From NCBI RefSeq assembly GCF_000154465.1, contig NZ_DS499579.1, positions 186,001 through 250,000 on the forward strand: a DNA stretch of 64,000 bases, read 5' to 3'. The notes beneath the pieces were generated by a model. It was not told the origin of the DNA. It was given only the letters and a program-made list of their open reading frames with translations, and ran no database searches. Origin of the DNA: Alistipes putredinis DSM 17216. Lineage in GTDB: Bacteria; Bacteroidota; Bacteroidia; Bacteroidales; Rikenellaceae. Made by a program: the position numbers and the translations under genes. Shown here piece by piece: positions 57,617 to 64,000 of this stretch. Position 1 is the stretch's first letter, and every line of letters begins with the position of its first letter.

Positions 57617-58354
57617 TTATTTGTATTCTCTCGGACGCAGGTTGTTGAATTGCCAGGTTCGGGGCCGTTTGAATACGTAGTCGTCGGGTTTGTTCCGGTA
57701 GATGCGGCTGTAATCGAAGTAATATCCCTTGATCCGCCCCTCTTCGGTCCGTACCGGCTCGAGCAGGGGGACGTATTCCACCGAGCGGCTGACGACGCGT
57801 GCTTTGCCGTAGTGACGGTCGTGTGCGGCCAGCAGATCGAGAGCATGTCCGAACATCAGGATATGCCAGGCGCTCCCTTCCTTGAGGCCGTTGCCGGAAT
57901 CCTCGATCGTCGCCAGGATGGAGTTCATCCGGTTGTAGTTGATCTGTTCGTTCTTCGAGTCGCCGAGCGCTCCGTAAGCGAATGCCAGCAGGTTCAGCAG
58001 TTTGGGGCTGAACGGATCCTGCACCAAGGCATCGTTCACCGCTGCGATCAGTTTCTCGAGGCTTTCGTGCGTCGGATTCTCGAAATCGACCGTTTGGGCG
58101 ATCAGTATGGCTTTGTCCATGTCCGAATTGGCATTCAAAGGCTTGTAGGCGTCCTGATAGGCATATCCGTAGTAGAGGTAGTGGTAGTCCTCCTCGGTCA
58201 TCGAGTCGTCGCCCGACTGATACCGCAGCATCAGGTTCGGGTAGTAGTAGGGGGATTCGGAATCCAGCGTCTGCCGGATAATATCCTCTTCGACAGGTAT
58301 TTTGGCCGTTGCCATCAGAGGCAGAAACAGCAGCAGGACAAGCAATTTTCTCAT
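57617..58354 (-). CDS. DUF4919-family exported protein
   Basis: 245-residue exported protein with a signal peptide (about 1-17, ends MATA). The body is helical and Tyr/Leu-rich: SPYYYPNLMLRYQSGDDSM, EEDYHYLYYGYAYQDAYKP (the family signature region), and NLLAFAYGALGDSKNEQINY, which looks like degenerate TPR. The C-terminal part has YYFDYSRIYRNKPDDYVF. Matches the Bacteroidota DUF4919 type; function unknown. It is separated from the C11 gene by 177 bp and from dapA by 79 bp. Confidence 0.75.
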   Translation of the reverse strand: MRKLLVLLLFLPLMATAKIPVEEDIIRQTLDSESPYYYPNLMLRYQSGDDSMTEEDYHYLYYGYAYQDAYKPLNANSDMDKAILIAQTVDFENPTHESLEKLIAAVNDALVQDPFSPKLLNLLAFAYGALGDSKNEQINYNRMNSILATIEDSGNGLKEGSAWHILMFGHALDLLAAHDRHYGKARVVSRSVEYVPLLEPVRTEEGRIKGYYFDYSRIYRNKPDDYVFKRPRTWQFNNLRPREYK

Positions 58355-58433
58355 AGCCTTTTGTGTGCGGCGGTTCAGTGTGCGAATACGGTGCGGAACC
58401 CGTTTCGTGCCGCATTGTTATATAAACGTGCGA

Positions 58434-59324
58434 TCAATTCAAATCGTATTTGGCGATCAGTTCTTTGAAGCGGGCTTCGAGCTGCGGGGTTCCGGGAACG
58501 AGGGGCAGCCGCAGCGTGTTGCCGATGAGTCCCAGTACCGACATGGCGCATTTCACGCCCGTCGGGTTGCCTTCGGCGAAGAGGGCGGTCACGGCCTCCT
58601 CCAGACATTCGTAAGCCTTGTGTGCTCCTTCGAAGTCGCCCTTCTTTGCCAGGTCGATGCAAGTCATCATCTTGCGCGGGAAGGCATTGACCGCTACCGA
58701 GATCACGCCGTCGGCGCCCCGGCTCATCAGGTCGAGCGTCAGGGCGTCATCTCCCGAGAGCACCAGAAAATCCCTGCTCCGCCAGTCGAGTATCTCCTGA
58801 ATCTGGTCGATCTTGCCCGAAGCCTCCTTGATGCCGATGACATTCGGGAAGTCGCCCGCAATGCGGATCGTGGTCGCTGCGGTCATATTGACCCCCGTAC
58901 GGCCGGGAACGTTGTAGAGAATGATCGGCAGGGGCGAATGTTCCGATACGGTTTTGAAGTGCTGGTACAACCCCTCCTGCGACGGTTTGTTGTAGTAGGG
59001 TGTGACGCTCAGGATCGCATCCGCCCCCCGCAGGTCGAATTCGCGCAACTGGTCGAGCACTTCCGAGGTCGAGTTGCCGCCTACGCCGATCACCAGCGGC
59101 ACGCGCCCTGCGATGTGGTTTTTGATGAACATGGCGACCACGGCCCGTTCGTGCAGGTAGAGGGTCGGGGTTTCTGCCGTCGTGCCGAGTGCGACGATGA
59201 AATCCACACCGCCGTCGATGATGTAGTCGATCGTGCGGGCCAAAGCCGGATAATCCACCCGTCCGTCGGGTGTGAAAGGGGTGGGGATGGCTGCGCCGGC
59301 GCCGCTGAGTTTGTGTCGTGTCAT
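58434..59324 (-). CDS. dapA: 4-hydroxy-tetrahydrodipicolinate synthase
   Basis: Condenses pyruvate with aspartate semialdehyde in the lysine/diaminopimelate pathway. 296 residues from ATG 59324 (MTRHKLSGAGAAIPTPF). TIM-barrel motifs: VALGTTAETPTL (substrate), LVIGVGGNSTSEVL, PYYNKPSQEGLYQHF (Tyr of the triad), ILYNVPGRTGVN, and the Schiff-base Lys in NVIGIKEASGKI. Feedback site residues were not examined. It lies 298 bp after ligA on the same strand; no promoter was clearly recognised. Confidence 0.95.
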   Translation of the reverse strand: MTRHKLSGAGAAIPTPFTPDGRVDYPALARTIDYIIDGGVDFIVALGTTAETPTLYLHERAVVAMFIKNHIAGRVPLVIGVGGNSTSEVLDQLREFDLRGADAILSVTPYYNKPSQEGLYQHFKTVSEHSPLPIILYNVPGRTGVNMTAATTIRIAGDFPNVIGIKEASGKIDQIQEILDWRSRDFLVLSGDDALTLDLMSRGADGVISVAVNAFPRKMMTCIDLAKKGDFEGAHKAYECLEEAVTALFAEGNPTGVKCAMSVLGLIGNTLRLPLVPGTPQLEARFKELIAKYDLN

Positions 59325-59622
59325 ATCGTTGATAATGTTATATTTGATAATTATATCCTTGAACGCTTCCGAGGCTTCGTCCTGTTTTTCGAATCCGTTC
59401 GCGGCCGTTCGTGGCCGCTGTCTGCGTATTTGCATCCCGTTTCCTTTGAATTTCCTTTTCGGAAGGAGTCGGAAACTGCCCGGCCGGAGCCTGGCGAGCG
59501 TAGGAGCGAGAAAGGAGTTCGTTCGTATTATTCTGATTTTTTACATCATTATTTTCGGTGTCAGGGCATGCGCCCGAAATAATATTGTGCGTTTTCTCGG
59601 CCCGGGGAGTGCCGTTTCCCGC
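59325..59622. other. Gap between ligA and dapA
   Basis: About 298 bp with no gene or clear terminator. It contains TATATTTG at 59339-59346 in the plus orientation only, facing away from dapA. I see nothing else recognisable. Confidence 0.4.
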
Positions 59623-61731
59623 CTAAAACAGCGACCCCTGTTCCGTGTTGCCGCCGTCGGTTTTGTCGGTCGTTTCCTGAGCCGACGGGGGTGCCGCAGA
59701 CGTGTTCCCGTCCGAAGCGTTCTCTGTCACGGGCAGCGTTCCGCCGGAAGCGATCATCGCCAGCAGTTCCTCTTCGGAGATGAGACGTACGCCCAGTTTG
59801 GTCGCCTTTTGGAGTTTCGCCGGTCCGATCTTTTCTCCTGCGACCAAAAAATCGACGTTGGCCGATACCGCCGCGAGGTTTTTACCGCCGTGCGCTTCGA
59901 TCAGTTCCTTCAGTTCGTCGCGGCTGTGACCGGAGAATCTGCCCGTGATGACGAAATTTTTGCCCGCCAGACTTTCCGATTCGAGGGCTTTGTGCGCGGC
60001 TTCGGTTTGCAGCCCCGCTTTGCGCAGCCGCTCGATGATCCGCAGGTTCTCCGCGTCGGCGAAGTAGTCGATGATGGCATCGGCGATCTTGCCGCCCACC
60101 TCGTCGGCTTCGATCAACTCTTCGCGCGTGGCGTGCATCACGGCATCCAACGTGCGGAAGTGTGCCGCCAGGTATTTGGCCGTGGTTTCCCCGACGAATC
60201 GGATGCCCAGGGCGAACAATACCCGCTGAAAAGGAACCTCGACCGAGCCCCGGATGCTCCGGATGATGTTCTCGGCTGATTTTTCGCCCAGCCGGGGCAG
60301 ACAGGCGAGCTGTTCGGCCCGCAGGTCGTACAGGTCGGCGATGTCGTGCAGCAGTCCGTTTTCGAAGAGCAGTTCGACGGTCTCTTCGCCCAATCCCTCG
60401 ATGTCCATCGCCTTGCGGCGGATAAAGTGGATGATGCGGCCCAGTATCTGAGGCCGGCAGTGGCTCTGATTGGGACAGTAGTGCTTGCTTTCGCCCTCGT
60501 ATTTCACCAGCGGAGTGCCGCATTCCGGACAGCGGGTGATGTACTGGAAGGGACGGCTGTCCGCCGGACGGGCCGCAAGATCGACGCCCGTGATCTTGGG
60601 GATGATCTCGCCGCCTTTTTCGACATATACCATATCGCCTACGCGAATGTCCAGCAGGGCGATCTGTTCGGCGTTGTGCAGCGTGGCCCGCTTGACGGTC
60701 GTTCCGGCCAACTGCACCGGATCGAGGTTGGCGACGGGGGTGATGGCTCCGGTGCGTCCCACTTGGAAATCGACGCTTTCGAGCCGCGTGAGCGCTTGTT
60801 CGGCCTTGAACTTGAAAGCCACGGCCCATCGGGGCGCCTTGGCCGTGAAGCCCAGCTCGCGCCGCAGGGTGTAACTATTGACCTTGATGACCACGCCGTC
60901 CGTAGCGAACGGCAGTTTCCTGCGCTCTTCGTCCCAGAAGGCGATGTAGTCGTCGATCTCCGCCTGGCTGCGGCAGATCCGCATCTTGTCCGATACGTTG
61001 AATCCCCATTCGCTGGCTTTCCGCATACACTCCCAATGGGTCGTGCAGGGCAGGTCGTCGCCAGCCAGTTGGTAGAGCGTGCAGTCCAGCCCCCGCTGGG
61101 CGACTACGGCCGAGGATTGCTGCTTGAGCGTGCCCGCTGCGGCATTGCGCGGATTGGCCAGCAGCGGTTCGCCGTTCTCCTCGCGTTCGCGGTTGAGGCG
61201 GTCGAACGAGGCATAGGGCATCAGCACTTCGCCCCGTATTTCGAAGAAATCGGGGTAGTCGCCCCCTTGCAGGTGCAGCGGAATGGTGCGAATCGTGCGG
61301 ATATTGGCCGTTACGTCATCGCCCCGTGTGCCGTCGCCCCGCGTCACGGCACGGAGCAAAGCTCCGTGTTCGTAGGTGAGCGAGATGGCCGTGCCGTCGA
61401 ATTTGAGCTCGCAGACGAACTCCGTCTGTCCGAGCTCTTTCTCGATGCGTCCGATGAATTCGTGCAGCTCGTCGAGCGAATAGGTATTGCCCAGCGAAAG
61501 CATCGGAAAGCGATGTTCGACGCTTTGGAATTCGGTTGTGAGATCGCTGCCGACGCGGGCCGTCGGGGAGTTCGGGTCGGCGTATTCCGGATGTGCCGCC
61601 TCCAGCTCCTGCAGTTCGCGCATCAGGACGTCGAATTCCCGATCGGATATTTCCGGACTGTTTTCGACGTAGTATTTATGGTTGTGGTAGTCGAGTGTGC
61701 GACGTAATTCTTCTATTTTTTCGCGTATCAT
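59623..61731 (-). CDS. ligA: NAD+-dependent DNA ligase LigA
   Basis: Seals nicks during replication and repair. 702 residues from ATG 61731 (MIREKIEELRRTLDYHNHKY). Adenylation domain with catalytic Lys in VCELKFDGTAISLTYEHG (KxDG); OB-fold; Cys4 zinc finger in CPECGTPLV...HYCPNQSHC; helix-hairpin-helix repeats (LPRLGEKSAENIIRSI, VPFQRVLFALGIRFVGETTA); and the C-terminal BRCT domain (about 585-660, LAGKNFVITGRFSG). The Ia and BRCT parts are complete. A Thr/Asn/Ser-rich tail follows. Confidence 0.97.
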   Translation of the reverse strand: MIREKIEELRRTLDYHNHKYYVENSPEISDREFDVLMRELQELEAAHPEYADPNSPTARVGSDLTTEFQSVEHRFPMLSLGNTYSLDELHEFIGRIEKELGQTEFVCELKFDGTAISLTYEHGALLRAVTRGDGTRGDDVTANIRTIRTIPLHLQGGDYPDFFEIRGEVLMPYASFDRLNREREENGEPLLANPRNAAAGTLKQQSSAVVAQRGLDCTLYQLAGDDLPCTTHWECMRKASEWGFNVSDKMRICRSQAEIDDYIAFWDEERRKLPFATDGVVIKVNSYTLRRELGFTAKAPRWAVAFKFKAEQALTRLESVDFQVGRTGAITPVANLDPVQLAGTTVKRATLHNAEQIALLDIRVGDMVYVEKGGEIIPKITGVDLAARPADSRPFQYITRCPECGTPLVKYEGESKHYCPNQSHCRPQILGRIIHFIRRKAMDIEGLGEETVELLFENGLLHDIADLYDLRAEQLACLPRLGEKSAENIIRSIRGSVEVPFQRVLFALGIRFVGETTAKYLAAHFRTLDAVMHATREELIEADEVGGKIADAIIDYFADAENLRIIERLRKAGLQTEAAHKALESESLAGKNFVITGRFSGHSRDELKELIEAHGGKNLAAVSANVDFLVAGEKIGPAKLQKATKLGVRLISEEELLAMIASGGTLPVTENASDGNTSAAPPSAQETTDKTDGGNTEQGSLF

Positions 61732-62081
61732 ACCTTTGTTATTCCGTACGTAAAAGTACATAATTTGTGCGGAAAGACCGCAAAAAATAAAAAAAATGCA
61801 AAAAAAAATTCGACCTTGATTCCGATCGCCAAATTTTGTTTATACTTGCACAAAATTTTCAGACGTTTCCGGTTCGCGGAGACGGCGACGCCCTTTTTCG
61901 GGCTTCGCCGGACGCAGGAAAACGACGGATGAAACTCCACACGATCGACCGGCGACGGCAGGTACGGAATCCTGCCGGGCTTGGATATGACAAAGAAAAT
62001 TCCGCATTTTCGACAAGTGGGAACGGAGCGGAGGAACCCGCTCTGCCGAACGAAACGACTATTGAAAACGAACATCGAAAT
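61732..62081. other. Upstream region between ligA and the acidic-protein gene
   Basis: About 350 bp. ATACCTTTG at 61731-61739 is a plus-strand TAnnTTTG, and TATACTTG near 61837-61844 is one mismatch from it. No gene is visible; an open frame from 61836 lacks a good start and reads in as a possible extension of the next gene. Confidence 0.4.
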
Positions 62082-62405
62082 ATGGCAAACTCTACAACAC
62101 CGAAAAAACGCCTTGTCGCCAGCTTCCGTAATCTGCCTTCGGAACTTCAGGAGGCAATAAAGCAAAAATATCCCCTCGGATTCTCCGAGGCGATGATGCG
62201 CATCGACAAACCTAACGGAGAGTTTTTTTACGCTGTGCCTTTCGAAACGGACGAGATCAATTATCTGGTGAAGATTGACGTGAAGATCGACGACCGTGCG
62301 GACGATGACGAAGATAAGGACTATTACGACGACGATATCAAAGGCGCCGACGATTTGCAGGACGACGACAATTCGGGCGACGACGAGGACCGGGACGACA
62401 TGTAG
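62082..62405 (+). CDS. Small conserved acidic-tailed protein
   Basis: 107-residue cytoplasmic protein, start ATG 62082 (MANSTTPKKRLVASFRNLPS). The N-terminal ~65 residues have a compact pattern (ELQEAIKQKYPLGFSEAMMR, IDKPNGEFFYAVPFETDEIN) that I recall as conserved in Bacteroidota, sometimes mislabelled in databases. The C-terminal ~40 residues are almost only Asp/Glu/Gly/Lys (DDRADDDEDKDYYDDDIKGA). No function is known to me; an acidic tail could bind nucleic-acid-binding proteins or metal, but this is speculation. Confidence 0.65.
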   Translation: MANSTTPKKRLVASFRNLPSELQEAIKQKYPLGFSEAMMRIDKPNGEFFYAVPFETDEINYLVKIDVKIDDRADDDEDKDYYDDDIKGADDLQDDDNSGDDEDRDDM

Positions 62406-62656
62406 TTTTCGGAACGGAAATTGTTTTCCCATTCATCAATAATATTATTATCGGGGATATTCGGACATTTTTCGAAAGGTGGGGCGGACCGAATTTATTC
62501 GAGGTCCGGTGTGTTCGGAGCCTGGATGACATTCGGTTCTGACGAGCGCGGTTCCACCCTGGCGGGTGCGAAAGACGGCGGAAAGGTCGATCTTTCCGCT
62601 CCTCCGGCCGAGCCGAATGTTTCCGGACGACCCGATATGGAAAACGATCGCTGAAA

Positions 62657-63301
62657 ATGAATCCTTTCATCCGAAAAATAGGTTTTGGAGTTCTGCTTGC
62701 GACTCTCTTCCTGCCGCTGCACTCCTGCGGGCTGGGAGAGGATTCGCGCGATGAAGATAACCGGTACGTTTATCTTCGGTTTGCGGATCCGGCCTTCGAA
62801 GCATACTGTTTGGAGCATTGGGATCTGAACGGCGACGGTCGTATTTCCCGTTATGAGGCCCAGCGGGTCTGGGATATGGACTGTTCGTCGCTCGGGGTCA
62901 AGACGCTGGCGGGGATTGAGGAATTCACGGCTCTGCGCAAGCTCGATTGCAGTGGCAACGAGATCGTCGCGCTCGACGTGCGCAAATGTATTTTCATGGA
63001 GCAGCTGAATTGCAGCGGAAATGCGCTTATCAGTCTTGACATCAAAGGATTGCGCTTTCTAAACCGGCTCGATTGCAGCAATAACGACCTGACTTATATC
63101 AATTTGGCTACCAATGCGGCTTTGGAGAATCTCTGGTGTGGCGGCAACCGCTTCGCATCGCTCGACATCAGCCATTGTGCTACGGACATGATCCGTGTCG
63201 ATACGGTCCCTAACGAGAGCCTTTCGGTGCTCTACAAACGGGCGGGACAGCGTATCCTGAACCTGAACGTGGACGGCGGTACGAAAGTGGAGGATTTGTA
63301 G
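62657..63301 (+). CDS. LRR lipoprotein with an EF-hand-like loop
   Basis: 214-residue lipoprotein (lipobox PLHSC; start ATG 62657). After a short linker, DLNGDGRISRYEAQRV (about 55-70) is a calcium-type EF-hand loop (Dx[DN]xDG), then at least four Cys-containing leucine-rich repeats of the LDCSGNxLxxLDxxxC type: LRKLDCSGNEIVALDV, MEQLNCSGNALISLDI, LNRLDCSNNDLTYINL, LENLWCGGNRFASLDI. This dockerin-like loop plus LRR pattern occurs in surface proteins of gut Bacteroidota; binding partner unknown. Terminator at 63332-63362. Confidence 0.75.
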   Translation: MNPFIRKIGFGVLLATLFLPLHSCGLGEDSRDEDNRYVYLRFADPAFEAYCLEHWDLNGDGRISRYEAQRVWDMDCSSLGVKTLAGIEEFTALRKLDCSGNEIVALDVRKCIFMEQLNCSGNALISLDIKGLRFLNRLDCSNNDLTYINLATNAALENLWCGGNRFASLDISHCATDMIRVDTVPNESLSVLYKRAGQRILNLNVDGGTKVEDL

Positions 63302-63331
63302 CTCGGAATATTCTGACGGTTAAACCATAAG

Positions 63332-63362
63332 CAAGTGTCTTCGAAGGGGACACTTGTTTTTT
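63332..63362 (+). terminator. Intrinsic terminator of the LRR lipoprotein gene
   Basis: CAAGTGTC (63332-63339) and GACACTTG (63349-63356) are exact complements, followed by TTTTTTG. Confidence 0.85.
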
Positions 63363-63417
63363 GTGTCGGAATTTTGAGATTTCGACAGCCCCGAAGGGGT
63401 TTTTAACGAAAAATTAG

Positions 63418-63425
63418 TACCTTTG
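63418..63425 (+). promoter_or_regulatory. -7 element of purA
   Basis: TACCTTTG, exact TAnnTTTG, 44 bp before the ATG at 63469. No good -33 TTTG. Confidence 0.5.
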
Positions 63426-63468
63426 AAGGCAAAATCGTTTTTTTGCGATTAAATTTTTCAAAAAGATC

Positions 63469-64000
63469 ATGAATAAAGTTGACGTCATACTCGGCCTGCA
63501 GTGGGGCGATGAGGGCAAAGGCAAGGTTGTCGATGTGCTGACTCCCCGTTATCAGGCGGTTGCGCGTTTTCAAGGCGGTCCCAATGCGGGCCATACGCTG
63601 GAATTCAACGGCGAAAAGTACGTCCTGCGCTCGATTCCTTCGGGCATATTTCAGGGCGGTAAAACCAACATCATCGGCAACGGGGTGGTCCTCGACCCGA
63701 TTCTTTTCCGCGAGGAGGCTACGGCGCTGGCCAAGAGCGGCCACGACCTGAAGGGGCGTTTGCAAATTTCCAAGAAGGCCCACCTGATCCTGCCGACTCA
63801 CCGGATGCTCGACGCCGCGCAGGAGGCGGCCAAAGGCAGCGCCCGTATCGGTACGACCGGCAAGGGGATCGGCCCGACCTATACGGACAAGGTAAGCCGT
63901 ACGGGTATGCGTGTCGGCGACGTGCTGGGTCCTGAATTCCGGGCCGTTTACGACCGGGTGAAAGCCCGTCACGAGGCGACGCTCCGCAGTCTGGGATATG
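63469..64000 (+). CDS. purA: Adenylosuccinate synthetase, 3' end cut by window edge
   Basis: First committed step from IMP to AMP, using GTP and aspartate. Starts at ATG 63469 (MNKVDVILGLQWGDEGKGKV); the GTP-binding loop GDEGKGK with catalytic Asp and Lys is at about 13-19. QGGPNAGHTL supplies the second catalytic His, and GTTGKGIGPTYTDKVSR the switch loop. 177 codons are visible, out of about 420 in the family; the rest lies beyond 64000. Promoter -7 at 63418-63425. Confidence 0.96.
   Translation, partial: MNKVDVILGLQWGDEGKGKVVDVLTPRYQAVARFQGGPNAGHTLEFNGEKYVLRSIPSGIFQGGKTNIIGNGVVLDPILFREEATALAKSGHDLKGRLQISKKAHLILPTHRMLDAAQEAAKGSARIGTTGKGIGPTYTDKVSRTGMRVGDVLGPEFRAVYDRVKARHEATLRSLGY

Noticed and set aside
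1..64000. CRISPR arrays, tRNA and rRNA genes
   Set aside because: No regularly spaced repeats and no tRNA- or rRNA-like sequence were found on reading both strands of the intergenic regions. A dedicated scan could still find a diverged tRNA.

Overview
The window looks like chromosome of a gut-type Bacteroidota, most likely Alistipes or a close Rikenellaceae relative. Reasons: GC-rich coding DNA, promoters of the Bacteroidota type (TTTG, about 19 nt, TAnnTTTG) instead of E. coli -35/-10 boxes, few Shine-Dalgarno sequences, many lipoproteins with an N-terminal lipobox, a fused SecDF, and gene pairs typical of the phylum (ybbR-like/coaE, ftsK/lolA, gyrA/TPR protein, TPM protein/LemA). The species call is an inference; no rRNA or tRNA gene was found.

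Layout. 1-6060 is an accessory, AT-richer region: a TonB-dependent receptor cut by the left edge, a receptor-like protein that stops after the plug, an AT-rich three-domain lipoprotein bracketed by two diverged copies of one ~205-bp sequence, and a frameshifted, truncated AbiEii-type nucleotidyltransferase pseudogene. 6076-13354 holds an OmpH-like lipoprotein, ruvA, a 48-residue membrane protein behind a G9-containing promoter, a pair of FKBP-like lipoproteins, a small HTH protein and dnaK. 13774-22445 runs on the plus strand: secDF, ybbR-like, coaE, folP, a LolD-like ATPase, a TIGR02757 protein, a TrmN6-like methyltransferase, a DUF4831 protein and an AlkD-like protein, mostly with overlapping or abutting ends.

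22442-29143 is a minus-strand block: thioredoxin-like protein, radA, two tandem LUD-domain paralogues, rseP, dxr and a degenerate M23 protein. A sugar nucleotidyltransferase follows (29384-30292), then a minus-strand capsule-export operon (Wza-like lipoprotein, Wzc-like tyrosine autokinase with a Gly-Tyr tail, HAD phosphatase), divergent from a GH13 glycosidase. 35807-52769 is a long plus-strand stretch: TPM/LemA, plsC, parE, parC, aroK, murI, ftsK, an SMR transporter, lolA, gyrA and a TPR protein. 53056-61731 is mostly minus strand (MATE transporter, C11 peptidase, DUF4919 protein, dapA, ligA), with the plus-strand rluB-like gene carrying a long Arg/Asp/Gly-rich extension. The right end has a small acidic protein, an LRR lipoprotein with an EF-hand-like loop, and the 5' part of purA.

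Together this is mainly housekeeping: DNA topology and repair (gyrA, parEC, ligA, ruvA, radA, AlkD-like), envelope biogenesis (secDF, lolA, LolD-like, rseP, plsC, murI, ftsK) and core metabolism (coaE, folP, dxr, aroK, dapA, purA). The less ordinary signals are the left island, several structured or repeat-bearing leaders, three intergenic G/C homopolymers, and a few family members that have lost or rearranged expected parts. I did not identify a clearly new multi-gene system.
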